Below, piece by piece: positions 9,304 through 17,600 of a stretch of 64,000 nt of DNA; position 1 is the first letter of the stretch; every line of letters starts with the position of its first letter. Source of the stretch: Streptomyces sp. MJM8645 (lineage in GTDB: Bacteria; Actinomycetota; Actinomycetes; Streptomycetales; Streptomycetaceae); NCBI RefSeq assembly GCF_001625365.1, contig NZ_LJJF01000001.1:3356501-3420500 (forward strand), given 5' to 3'. The position numbers and the translations under genes are program-made. The notes beneath the pieces are model-generated. The model had not been told where the DNA came from. It worked only from the letters and a program-made list of their open reading frames with translations, and did no database searches.

Positions 9304-10521
9304 ATGGGCTACCTCGCCCTGCTCCGCGCCCCCCACGTCAGCCGCCTGCTCCTCGGCACCCTGCTCGGCCGCCTGCCCGCCGGCATGACCGCCCTGGTGA
9401 TCGCCCTCGCCCTGCGCGAGGCCGGCGCGCCGTACGGGCGGATCGGACTGGCCACCGCCGCCTACGCGATCTCCGCCGCCGTCGGCGGGCCGGTGCTCGG
9501 GCGGATCGTGGACCGCACCGGGCAGCCCCGCGTCCTGCTCGCCTCCGCCGTGCTCGCCGGCGGCGGGTACGCGCTGCTCGCCCTCGCCCCCGGCTCCGGG
9601 ATCGCCGCCCCGCTCGGCGCCGCGATCGCCGGGCTCGCCATGCCCCCGCTCGAACCCTGCCTGCGCTCGCTCTGGCCGGACGTGGTGGAGGAGGAGCAGC
9701 TCGACACCGCCTACGCCTTCGACTCCGCCTCCCAGCAGATCCTCTACGTGGCCGGCCCGCTGGCCGTCGCCGGGATCGCCGGCCTGTTCAGCCCGGTCGC
9801 CGCGCTCTGGATGGCCGCCGGACTGGGGCTGGCCGGCGCGCTGATCGTGGCCACCACCGCCCCGGCCCAGGCCTGGCGCGCCCCGGCCCGCGCACACTCC
9901 GCCGGGCTGCTCGGCCCGCTGCGCTCCCCCGGCCTGGTGCTGCTGCTGGTCGGACTGGCCGGGGCCGGCTGGGCCGTCGGCGCGCAGAACGTGCTGTTCA
10001 TCGCCTACGCCGAGCACCACGCCGACGCCCTGCCCGGCGGCGCGGGCACCCTGCTGGCGCTGGCGGCGCTCGGCGGCCTGCTCGGCGCGCTCGCCTACGG
10101 CGCGGTGAAGTGGCGCAGCAGCACGGCCACCCGCACCTGGGTCATGGCGCTCGCGATGGCCGCGTCCTACCTGCCGCTGGTGCTGCTGCCCGGGCCGTAC
10201 CCGATGGCCGCGCTGGCCTTCCTCTCCGGGATCGGGCTGGCGCCGCTGCTGGCGGCGGCGTTCGTGCTGGTCGCCGAGCTGGCGCCGACCGGGACGGTGA
10301 CCGAGGCGTTCGCCTGGCTGGTGACGCTGTTCGCGACGGGCAACTCGCTCGGCTACGCGGTGTCCGGCAACCTGGCCGAGGACTCGCTGCGGCCGGTGGC
10401 GCTGTGCGCGGCGGGCGGGATCGCGCTCGGCGCCCTGCTGCTGTTCGGCGCCCGCCGCTGGTTCCACCCGGTGCCGCCGGCGCCGTCGGTGCAGCCTGTG
10501 CAGCCGGTGCCGGTGGGCTGA
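9304..10521 (+). CDS. MFS transporter
   Basis: A 405-residue major facilitator protein with about 12 hydrophobic helices and the loop 2-3 element GGPVLGRIVDRTGQPRVLL (consensus GxxxDRxGxRxxL). It probably exports or imports a small hydrophobic solute; no substrate can be inferred. The N-terminus is short and cytoplasmic (MGYLALLRAPHVSRLLLG). The leader is weakly purine-rich (GGAGAAGACGCCG) before the ATG. It is preceded by a perfect 14-bp palindrome and followed by a strong convergent terminator, so it is probably a single-gene unit under its own regulator. Confidence 0.85.
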   Translation: MGYLALLRAPHVSRLLLGTLLGRLPAGMTALVIALALREAGAPYGRIGLATAAYAISAAVGGPVLGRIVDRTGQPRVLLASAVLAGGGYALLALAPGSGIAAPLGAAIAGLAMPPLEPCLRSLWPDVVEEEQLDTAYAFDSASQQILYVAGPLAVAGIAGLFSPVAALWMAAGLGLAGALIVATTAPAQAWRAPARAHSAGLLGPLRSPGLVLLLVGLAGAGWAVGAQNVLFIAYAEHHADALPGGAGTLLALAALGGLLGALAYGAVKWRSSTATRTWVMALAMAASYLPLVLLPGPYPMAALAFLSGIGLAPLLAAAFVLVAELAPTGTVTEAFAWLVTLFATGNSLGYAVSGNLAEDSLRPVALCAAGGIALGALLLFGARRWFHPVPPAPSVQPVQPVPVG

Positions 10522-10535
10522 GGCCCCCCACAGAC

Positions 10536-10572
10536 GACCGCGCCCACCGGGGTCTGGCCGGCGGGCGCGGTC
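10536..10572. terminator. Bidirectional terminator, MFS/LacI
   Basis: A 15-bp stem with one mismatch (10536-10550 with 10558-10572). TCTTTCGTTCTCC follows on the plus strand. It sits between converging gene ends. Confidence 0.8.
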
Positions 10573-10594
10573 TTTCGTTCTCCCCTACTACTAC

Positions 10595-11785
10595 CTACTG
10601 CTTCGCGCCCCGCCCCGGCCCGCCGACCGCCGGCGCGGTGGAGGAGCGCAGCACCAGCGAGGTGGCCAGCGGCAGGACGGGCGCCGCCCGCTCGCCGCGC
10701 AGCAGGCCCGCCAGCGCCGCCGCGCCGACCCGGCCCAGCTCCTCGCCGGGCAGGTCGACGGTGGTCAGCGGCGGGGCCAGCAGCGCGGCCACCGCGACGT
10801 TGTCCATGCCGACCACCGACAGGTCGGCCGGCACCCTCAGCCCCAGCTCGGCGGCGGCCTGGTACACCCCGGAGGCGACCACGTCGTCGTCGCAGATCAC
10901 CGCGCGCGGGCGGTCCGGGCGCTCCAGCAGGCGGTGCGCCACCGTCCGCGCGGCCGGCTGGCCCTCGTTCAGGCTCACGCCCAACTCCACGACCTCCAGG
11001 TCGAGTTCGGCGGCGACCTGCTCGAACGCGGCCTGCCGCACCCGGAACGTGTACGCGGAGTGGGTGGAGCGCAGCCGCCCGATCCGGCGGTGGCCGAGCC
11101 CGGCCAGGTGCTCGACGGCGGCGCGCATCCCGCCCGCCACGTCGAGTTCGACGGTCGGCCGGGCCCGGTCGGTGCCCGGGTCGGCGTCGAGGAAGACGAC
11201 GGGGGTGTCGGCGGGCAGCTCGCCGAGCTGGCTGTCGTCCGGGGAGCAGATCAGCAGGCCGTCGAAGCGGCTGGTGGTGGCGGCCTCGGCGAGGGTGGCG
11301 CTCCCCCAGCCGGAACTGACCACGACCGCCAGGCCGTGCCGGCCGGCCTCCTCGTGGACGCCCTCCAGCACCCGGCCGAAGAACGGGCCGAGGATGTTCG
11401 GCACCGCCAGCAGGATCATCCCGCTACGGCCGAGCCGCAGCTGCCGGCCGGCCGCCTGCGGGCGGTAGCCGAGGCTGCGGGCGGCCTCCCGGACCCGCTC
11501 CCGGGTGGCGTCGGAGACCCTGCGGCCGGCCTCGGCGCCGGAGAAGACCAGTGAGACGGTGGCTTGGGAGACCCCGGCGAGCCTGGCCACGTCCCGGCCG
11601 GTGGGCCGGCGCACCGGGGCCGGCCAGGTCCCGGCCTCCGCCTCGACGGACGACCCCTCGACGGCCGACCCGCGCAACGCGGACGGCCCGGACGGCGGGT
11701 CGGCCGGTCCGGGCTCGGAAGCCGCAGAAGCGGAAGCGGGGTCGGGGTCGGAAGCGGAGGCGTCCGAGGCGGCGGAGTCGGGCAC
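10595..11785 (-). CDS. LacI-family transcriptional regulator
   Basis: About 396 residues. The helix-turn-helix TGRDVARLAGVSQATVSLVF and the hinge helix VREAARSLGYRP are followed by a periplasmic-binding-protein-like effector domain (MILLAVPNILGPFFGRVLEG; LICSPDDSQ; VGMDNVAVAALLAPPLTTV). It should bind an operator as a dimer and respond to a sugar or similar ligand. The start is uncertain: GTG 11785 adds a ~57-residue Ser/Ala/Asp/Pro-rich disordered leader, whereas GTG 11614 (VRRPTGRDV) begins at the DNA-binding domain. The DUF4229 gene ends 29 bp upstream of the longer start, so the two may be co-transcribed. Confidence 0.85.
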   Translation of the reverse strand: MPDSAASDASASDPDPASASAASEPGPADPPSGPSALRGSAVEGSSVEAEAGTWPAPVRRPTGRDVARLAGVSQATVSLVFSGAEAGRRVSDATRERVREAARSLGYRPQAAGRQLRLGRSGMILLAVPNILGPFFGRVLEGVHEEAGRHGLAVVVSSGWGSATLAEAATTSRFDGLLICSPDDSQLGELPADTPVVFLDADPGTDRARPTVELDVAGGMRAAVEHLAGLGHRRIGRLRSTHSAYTFRVRQAAFEQVAAELDLEVVELGVSLNEGQPAARTVAHRLLERPDRPRAVICDDDVVASGVYQAAAELGLRVPADLSVVGMDNVAVAALLAPPLTTVDLPGEELGRVGAAALAGLLRGERAAPVLPLATSLVLRSSTAPAVGGPGRGAKQ

Positions 11786-11814
11786 GGCGGCTGCGGTCGC
11801 GGGTCCGGCCGGGG

Positions 11815-12159
11815 TCAGCTCTGCCGGACGGCGGCCGTCCGGGCCGCCTCGTCGACGGCGTCCTCCTCGGCGTTCTGCGCGGCGATCCGCTCGGCGGTGC
11901 GGCTGCGCAGGCCGGAGACCTTGGTGGTGATCTGGGCGGACATGTCGTCGCGCTGACGGCTCAGCAGCACGTAGCTGAGCGGCGCGGACGCGATCGCGGC
12001 CAGCAGGAACAGGAAGATCACGCCGGCCTGGCCACTGACCGGGATGATCTTGAAGTGCCCGAGCAGCAGGGCGACCAGCAGGCAGCCGAGGAAGATGCTG
12101 ACCCGCAGGGAGGTGTAGCGGAGCGTGGCGTGCGACTTCTCCTGGCCGGTGCTGCTCAC
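11815..12159 (-). CDS. DUF4229 small membrane protein
   Basis: A 114-residue protein with two TM helices (about 14-33 and 43-62: SIFLGCLLVALLLGHF; AGVIFLFLLAAIASAPLSYVLL), a basic turn LSRQRDDMSAQ and an acidic, Ala-rich C-terminal helix (EEDAVDEAA). This matches the actinobacterial DUF4229 family, of unknown function. The GTG at 12159 was chosen because AAAGGA lies 8 nt upstream; the ATG six residues earlier would have its SD abutting the codon. It lies just upstream of the LacI-like gene. Confidence 0.75.
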   Translation of the reverse strand: MSSTGQEKSHATLRYTSLRVSIFLGCLLVALLLGHFKIIPVSGQAGVIFLFLLAAIASAPLSYVLLSRQRDDMSAQITTKVSGLRSRTAERIAAQNAEEDAVDEAARTAAVRQS

Positions 12160-12296
12160 GGGACACATCCTTTTCACTGGTCTGGCTTTTCACTGGTCTG
12201 GGCGGGGGCCGGTCTCCCAGTGAAGCATGCCTGACGGGCGGCGAGGGGAAGGGGGCGCCCGTCCCCCGCCCGCCGCCGCCCGACCGGACCCGCCGC

Positions 12297-12824
12297 TCAG
12301 CGCAGGTCGAGCCAGAGGGTGATGTCGTCGCGGTCGTCCCCGGGGGCGACCCGGATCGCGGCCGGCACCCGGCCGACCTCCCGGTAGCCGCAGCGGGTGT
12401 AGAAGCGCTCCAGGCCCTGGCCGCCGCGCGCGGTCAGCCGCAGGCTCTCCAGGCCCCACTCCCGGGCTATCCGCTCGGCCTCGGCGAGCAGCCGGGCACC
12501 GTAGCCGCGGCCCTGGCAGTCGGGGTGCACCATGACCCGCTTGAGCATCCGCCAGTGCTCCATCAGGTCGAAGCGCATCGACTCGAAGAAGAGGACACCG
12601 ACCAGCCGGCCGGTGTCACTCTCGTGGGCGACCAGCAGCCGGTCCGGGCCGTCCGGCTCGACCCCGGCGAACTGGTGGTCGGCGGTGTCCCAGACCTCGT
12701 CCTCCGTCACCGGCGCCACGAAGCCGACCGCGCCGCCGGCGTTGGTGACGTCGGCCCACAGTCGGACGACGGCGGTGCGCAGGTCCGGGTCGAGCTTCGG
12801 GTCCAGGGTGAAGGTGAGCGCCAT
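12297..12824 (-). CDS. GNAT-family N-acetyltransferase
   Basis: A 175-residue protein with the GNAT acetyl-CoA site VMVHPDCQGRGYGARLLAEAE (motif A, Q/RxxGxG/A) near residues 95-117 and the motif B region LESLRLTARGGQGLERFYTRCGYREVG. It transfers an acetyl group from acetyl-CoA to an amine; the substrate is unknown. The ATG at 12824 is the natural start of the fold. It stands alone between the DUF4229 gene and an MFS gene, both on the same strand but with gaps of about 137 and 45 bp. Confidence 0.88.
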   Translation of the reverse strand: MALTFTLDPKLDPDLRTAVVRLWADVTNAGGAVGFVAPVTEDEVWDTADHQFAGVEPDGPDRLLVAHESDTGRLVGVLFFESMRFDLMEHWRMLKRVMVHPDCQGRGYGARLLAEAERIAREWGLESLRLTARGGQGLERFYTRCGYREVGRVPAAIRVAPGDDRDDITLWLDLR

Positions 12825-12869
12825 GGTCGCGGAGCCTAGCCGTCCGGTCCGACAGGCCCCCGGCCCGCC

Positions 12870-14201
12870 CTACGAGAGGGCCGGGACGGGGCGGTCCGGC
12901 CGGCTGGTGCGCAGCGCCAGGCAGAGCCCGACGGCGACCACGCACAGGGCGCCGGCGCCGTACCAGGTGAGGTCGTAGTTCCCGAGCGCGTCGCGGGCCA
13001 GGCCCGCCAGCCCGGCGACGACGGCCGCGCCGATCTGGTGGCTGGCCAGCACCCAGCCGAAGACGATCGGGGCGTCCCCGCCGAAGTGCCGGCGGCACAG
13101 CGCGACGGTCGGCGGCACGGTGGCCACCCAGTCCAGGCCGTAGAAGATGACGAAGGCCAGGATCGGCGGTTGCAGCGAGCCGGCCAGCAGCTGCGGCAGC
13201 AGGAGCAGCGAGATCCCGCGCAGCCCGTAGTAGGTGACCAGCAGGATCCGGGAGTCGACCCGGTCGGTGAGCCAGCCGCTGAAGATGGTGCCGACCACGT
13301 CGAAGACGCCGATCATGGCGAGCAGGCTGGCCGCGGTGGTCACCGGCATGCCGTGGTCGTGGGCGGCCGGGATGAAGTGGGTGCCGACCAGGCCGGCGGT
13401 GGTGGCGCCGCAGATCGCGAAGGAGCCGGACAGCAGCCAGAACGCCCGGCTCCGGGCGGCGTCCCGCAGCACCCGCAGCGAGCGGGTCAGGGCGCGGCCG
13501 TCGGCGGCGGGCGCCGGGGGCTCCTCGGTCGCCCCGTACGGGAGCAGGCCGAGGTCGGCGGGCCGCTCGCGCATCAGCAGCAGGACGGGGACGGCGACCG
13601 CGCTGGCCGCGAGCGAGACCACGATCACCGCCGAGCGCCAGCCGTGGTGCTCGACCAGCCAGGCGCCGACCGGCAGGAACACCAGGTTTCCCGCTGCCCC
13701 GGCGGCGGTCAGCACGCCGGTGACCAGGCCCTGGCGGGCCTGGAACCAGCGGCCGGTGATGGTGGTGGCGAAGGCGCCGGCCATCGAGCCGCTGCCCAGG
13801 CCCACCAGCACGCCCCAGCAGAGCACCAGTTGCCAGGGCTCGCGCATCAGCATGGTGAGCCCGGAGCCGACCGAGATGGTCAGCAGCGCGCAGACCACCA
13901 CCAGGCGCACGCCGAAACGGTCCATCAGGGCGGCGGCGAAGGGGGCGGTGAGGCCGTAGAGGGTCAGGTTGACGGAGGTGGCGCTGGATATCGTCCCGAG
14001 CGACCAGCCGAACTCGTTGTGCAGGGCGTCCATCATCAGGCTGGGCGTGGACCGGAAGCCGGCCGAGCCGAGCAGGACCAGCAGCGAGACACCGGCCACC
14101 ACCCAGGCGTAGTGCACCCGGAAGCGGGCCGGACGGGCGGGGCGGACGGGTCCTTCGGGGGCGGGCGCGGGGGCGGGGGCGAAGGCGTTGCGTTCGGTCA
14201 C
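12870..14201 (-). CDS. MFS transporter, monocarboxylate/oxalate-formate-like
   Basis: A 443-residue, 12-helix MFS protein. FRVHYAWVVAGVSLLVLLGSAGFRS and the Gly-rich GVLVGLGSGSMAGAFATTITGRWF resemble the OFA/MCT branch that handles small organic acids. The middle loop (RERPADLGLLPYGATEEPPAPAADG) is the usual cytoplasmic linker. The GTG at 14201 gives a short Pro/Ala-rich N-terminus; longer in-frame versions are low-complexity Pro/Gly sequence and were dismissed. It is divergent from a GlxA-type regulator 188 bp away, which may control it. The substrate is not determined. Confidence 0.85.
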   Translation of the reverse strand: MTERNAFAPAPAPAPEGPVRPARPARFRVHYAWVVAGVSLLVLLGSAGFRSTPSLMMDALHNEFGWSLGTISSATSVNLTLYGLTAPFAAALMDRFGVRLVVVCALLTISVGSGLTMLMREPWQLVLCWGVLVGLGSGSMAGAFATTITGRWFQARQGLVTGVLTAAGAAGNLVFLPVGAWLVEHHGWRSAVIVVSLAASAVAVPVLLLMRERPADLGLLPYGATEEPPAPAADGRALTRSLRVLRDAARSRAFWLLSGSFAICGATTAGLVGTHFIPAAHDHGMPVTTAASLLAMIGVFDVVGTIFSGWLTDRVDSRILLVTYYGLRGISLLLLPQLLAGSLQPPILAFVIFYGLDWVATVPPTVALCRRHFGGDAPIVFGWVLASHQIGAAVVAGLAGLARDALGNYDLTWYGAGALCVVAVGLCLALRTSRPDRPVPALS

Positions 14202-14389
14202 GCGGACGAGTGTCCCGAAGCGGCGCGGCCGCGACGAGTGGCCTGAATGACAGCTTTCGCAAGAATCGGGCCACGGTCCCGGCGTACCCTGGCCCGAACC
14301 GGCCGGACTGGCCCGAACCGACCCAACCGACCCGACCGGCCGAACCGACCCGACCGGCCCGGGCGGCCGCACCACCGAAGGGGAACGGC

Positions 14390-15361
14390 ATGGCCCACCT
14401 GGTCGCGGTACTCGCCCTCGACGGCGTGATCGCCTTCGAACTCGGCATCCCCGCCCGCATCTTCGGCGGCGCCAAGGACCCGGCCGGGCGGCCGCTCTAC
14501 GAGGTCGCCACCTGCACGCTGGACGGCCGGCCGATCGCCACCAGCGCGGACTTCCGAATCAGCGTCGACCACGGGCCCGAACTGCTGGAGCGGGCCGACA
14601 CGGTGGTGATCCCGGCCTCCGCCGACGCGAGCACGGCCACCGTCGACGCCGCCTTCACCCCCGAACTGGCCGCCGCCCTGGGCCGGATCCGGCCCGGCAC
14701 CCGGCTGATGTCGATCTGCACCGGGTCCTTCCTGCTGGCCGCCGCCGGACTGCTGGACGGCCGCCCGGCCACCACCCACTGGCGCTACACCCGGCGCTTC
14801 GCCGAGCTGTACCCGAAGGTGCGGCTGGACCCGGACGTGCTCTACACCGACGACGGCGACGTCCTCACCTCCGGCGGGGTGGCCGCCGGGGTGGACCTGT
14901 GCCTGCACGTGGTCCGCCGCGACCACGGCAGCGCGGTGGCCAACGCGGTGGCCCGCAACTGCCTGGTGCCGCCGTGGCGCGAGGGTGGCCAGAAGCAGTA
15001 CGTCGAGGCCCCGAGCCCAGTGGACTCCACCGGCCAGGGCACCGCCGCCGTCCGCGCCTGGGCGCTGGAACACCTGGACCAGCCGCTGGCACTGAGCCGG
15101 CTCGCCGACCGGGCGGGCATGAGCCTGCGGACCTTCACCCGGCGCTTCCGCGAGGAGACCGGCGCCAGCCCCGGGCAGTGGCTCACCGTGCAGCGCACCG
15201 AGCGGGCCCGGCAGCTGCTGGAGCGCACGGACCTGACGATCGACCAGGTCGCCCGGGAGTCCGGTTTCGGCACCGCCGCCTCGCTCCGGCTGCAATTGCG
15301 CGGCCGGCTGGACGTCGCCCCGAGCGCCTACCGGCGAACCTTCCGCGCCGTCCCCGGGTGA
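14390..15361 (+). CDS. GlxA-type regulator (DJ-1/PfpI domain + AraC HTH)
   Basis: A 323-residue regulator. Residues 1-170 form a DJ-1/PfpI-like domain with SICTGSFLLAAAGLLDGRPATTHW around a nucleophile-elbow cysteine. Residues ~225-315 carry two helix-turn-helix units of the AraC type (LSRLADRAGMSLRTFTRRFREETGASPGQW; IDQVARESGFGTAASLRLQLR). Such proteins (FtrA/GlxA family) activate or repress nearby transport or metabolic genes. The ATG is preceded by GAAGGGGAAC. It is divergent from the organic-acid-like MFS transporter, its likely target. The 14290-14364 stretch upstream is a degenerate CCGACC/CCGGCC repeat. Confidence 0.9.
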   Translation: MAHLVAVLALDGVIAFELGIPARIFGGAKDPAGRPLYEVATCTLDGRPIATSADFRISVDHGPELLERADTVVIPASADASTATVDAAFTPELAAALGRIRPGTRLMSICTGSFLLAAAGLLDGRPATTHWRYTRRFAELYPKVRLDPDVLYTDDGDVLTSGGVAAGVDLCLHVVRRDHGSAVANAVARNCLVPPWREGGQKQYVEAPSPVDSTGQGTAAVRAWALEHLDQPLALSRLADRAGMSLRTFTRRFREETGASPGQWLTVQRTERARQLLERTDLTIDQVARESGFGTAASLRLQLRGRLDVAPSAYRRTFRAVPG

Positions 15362-15811
15362 CCCCGGGCGGCTTCAGGTGCCCTGGACGGCTCTCGGCCG
15401 AGTGGCCGGAAAGCGCCGCCGGACAACGGCGGATCGGACGGCGGCCGGCCGCGTGCACCCCGAGCACGGCGCGGCCGGCCACCATCCAATCGCGACGCGC
15501 GGGCCCTGAACCCGCGCCGCACCCTCCGCACTCGCCAAGGAGCGCCCGCGACCGGCGGTCCACGGCCCCCCTGCTGGCGTGGTCCCCCTGGACAACAGCA
15601 CCGCGGCGGCGTTCGGGCGTCCCCTCGGCGTCCCCTCACTGACGGAGAGCCGCACCCAAGCGTGATCAGTCGGATACGTCACGTCAATGGGTAGTCCGAA
15701 ATTCGGAATGGTTGCGTCAACTTTCGGCCGGTGATCTCCACCAGTGATCTCCGCCGACGATCACCGGCGGGAACGGCAGCGAACCGAGCAGGTCCCGGGC
15801 TGCCGCTGCCA
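15362..15811. other. Convergent intergenic region after the GlxA-type gene
   Basis: 450 bp with no supported gene; long open frames here lack recognisable protein features. It holds a 7-bp GC stem (15497-15503 with 15511-15517), possibly a terminator, and the dyad TCCGAA-A-TTCGGA. Confidence 0.5.
15695..15707. promoter_or_regulatory. Inverted repeat TCCGAAATTCGGA
   Basis: A perfect 6-bp dyad around one central base, in AT-richer DNA beyond the 3' end of the HATPase gene. It could be an operator or a remnant; no adjacent start codon claims it. Confidence 0.3.
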
Positions 15812-16285
15812 CTACTGCGCCAACGCCGCCCAGTCCACGCCCGCCAGCGGGTCCGCCGGCCGGGCGTCCGCGCCGATCTCGCACCACACCCGCTTGCCCG
15901 AGCCGTCCGGGAACCAGCCCCAGCGCTCGCAGAGCAGCTCGACCAGCTCCAGGCCGCGCCCGTTGGTGGCGTTCTCGTCCGCCCCGGCGTGCCGTGGGGC
16001 GGGGGCCGTCCGGCTGGCGTCGGCGACCTCCACCCGCAGCGGACCGGCCGGCTCGCCGCCCGCCTGGTCCTCCTCCACCGGCAGGCAGAGCCGCAGCACC
16101 GCCGGACACCCGGTGTGCACCACGGCGTTGGTCACCAACTCGGAGACCACCAGCACCACCGTCTCGGCGACCGGCGCGTCCGGGTCCACCCCATGGTTCA
16201 GCAGCCGCGAGCGCACCCACCGACGGGCCCGGCCGACCTCGGCCGGGTCCGCCTGCACCGCCAGCTGTACCTGAAGAACCTGCAC
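15812..16285 (-). CDS. HATPase domain (anti-sigma/SpoIIAB-like) serine kinase
   Basis: A 157-residue GHKL ATPase domain. The N-box is VVSELVTNAVVH (about 50-61), and the G1/G2 boxes appear as VEVADAS and NGRGLELVELLCERWG. This is the small Streptomyces RsbW/SpoIIAB-like family, whose members phosphorylate anti-anti-sigma proteins or bind sigma factors. The GTG at 16285 opens VQVLQVQLAVQADPAEV, typical for the family; longer frames upstream are low-complexity. It is divergent, across a 631-bp gap, from an ECF sigma factor gene. A regulatory link is possible but not shown. Confidence 0.85.
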   Translation of the reverse strand: MQVLQVQLAVQADPAEVGRARRWVRSRLLNHGVDPDAPVAETVVLVVSELVTNAVVHTGCPAVLRLCLPVEEDQAGGEPAGPLRVEVADASRTAPAPRHAGADENATNGRGLELVELLCERWGWFPDGSGKRVWCEIGADARPADPLAGVDWAALAQ

Positions 16286-16916
16286 CGCTCCACCACCCGC
16301 ACTCGCAGTTCGGCCATCGTCCCGATCGGGCCGGATCGTCCAGCCGGCGAACCCTCGCACATCGCCCGGTGCCACCCGGGCCCTCGGCCGGGCTCCCGCC
16401 CGGCGCTCACCCGAGCTGTCCCGTCCGGGCCAACTCGTCCGGGCCAACTCGTCCGTCGCGCACTGGCCGCGACTCGATTACGCCTCAGGATGAGTGGGCG
16501 GACGGACCTCGGCAAGCGCTTCGGGCATATTCCAGCGATCGGGGGACAGCGCAGTGCATACTGTCCCGTTCACTCTCGCGAGCCTCGTACCGGCACTCGT
16601 CCGGCCCGGGCCGACCCGCCGGTCCCGCAGTGGCGAACCTACCTCCGGACGCCCCGCGCACCCGGCCCGCCACTCGCGAACCACCCGTGCGACATATGTC
16701 CAACGGCCTTCGAACAGCGGCCTCCACGGACCGCCCCGCGCACGGGCCACCGGTACGAGCGACGACCGGGCGCCGGGCCGGATGACGATCCGGATGACGG
16801 CCCGGGTGACGATCCGCAGGCCCGGGTTCCGTTCTTCGGGGAATGCTCCCGCCGCCGACCGGCCGCAAGATACCGTTGGGTACGCCAGCGAAACCCGGGC
16901 AGGAGGGTGGTTCCCG
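16286..16916. other. Large divergent region, HATPase/ECF sigma
   Basis: 631 bp without a supported gene. The part near 16525-16570 is less GC-rich (CGGGCATATTCCAGCGATC) and is a plausible promoter zone. At 16779-16818 a GATGACGATCCG-like unit is repeated with variations. The strong AGGAGGG at 16901-16907 belongs to the sigma gene. Confidence 0.5.
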
Positions 16917-17600
16917 ATGGCCACCCCCGACCGCGCGCCGCGCTGGGACGAGCAGCTCCAACGCCGCCTCGCCCGCGGCGAGGAGACCGCGCTCGGCGAG
17001 ATCTACGACCAGCTCGCGCCGATGGTGCACGGACTGGCCGGGCGGATACTCGCCGACCAGGCCGCCGCCGCCCAGCTCACCCGGGAGATATTCGCCCACG
17101 TCTGGGAGCACCCCGAGGACTTCGACCCCGCCCAGGGCTCGCTGCGCTCCTGGCTCGGCGCGCTCACCCACCGCCGCGCGGTCGACCGGCTGCGGGCGCG
17201 GCGGGCCGCCGAGCGGGTACCGGGCGGCCCGGGCAGCGGACTTGACGGCCCGGGCGGCGGCGAGGGCGCGGCCGAGGCGGAGATCCGCGCCGTGGCCACC
17301 GCCGCGCGCATGCAGTACGTGGTGGACTCCCTGCCCCAATCCCTGCGTGAGACCATCGCGGTGACGTACTACGACGGCCGCACCTACCAGGAGACGGCCC
17401 GGCTGCTCGGCATCAGCGAGCAGGCCGCCAAGCAGCGGATGCGGCTCGGCCTGGAACTGCTGGCCACCGAACTGGCCGAGGAGCGCGCCCGCCACGACGA
17501 GCGGCACGGCCGCGAGGACGGCCGGGCCGACGACCGGGCCGACGACCGGGACCACCGGGACGACGCGGGCGACAGGGACGACGGGGACAGGGGCGCATGA
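16917..17600 (+). CDS. ECF-type RNA polymerase sigma factor
   Basis: A 227-residue sigma factor with region 2 (LGEIYDQLAPMVHGLAGRIL ... GSLRSWLGALTHRRAVDRLRARR, about 24-98) and region 4 (LPQSLRETIAVTYYDGRTYQETARLLGISEQAAKQRM, about 143-179). Linker and C-terminal tail are low complexity; the tail is Asp/Arg-rich (ADDRADDRD and similar). AGGAGGG lies 9 nt before the ATG. The stop overlaps the next start as ATGA, so it is translationally coupled to a zinc-finger anti-sigma factor, its likely antagonist. The inducing signal is unknown. Confidence 0.93.
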   Translation: MATPDRAPRWDEQLQRRLARGEETALGEIYDQLAPMVHGLAGRILADQAAAAQLTREIFAHVWEHPEDFDPAQGSLRSWLGALTHRRAVDRLRARRAAERVPGGPGSGLDGPGGGEGAAEAEIRAVATAARMQYVVDSLPQSLRETIAVTYYDGRTYQETARLLGISEQAAKQRMRLGLELLATELAEERARHDERHGREDGRADDRADDRDHRDDAGDRDDGDRGA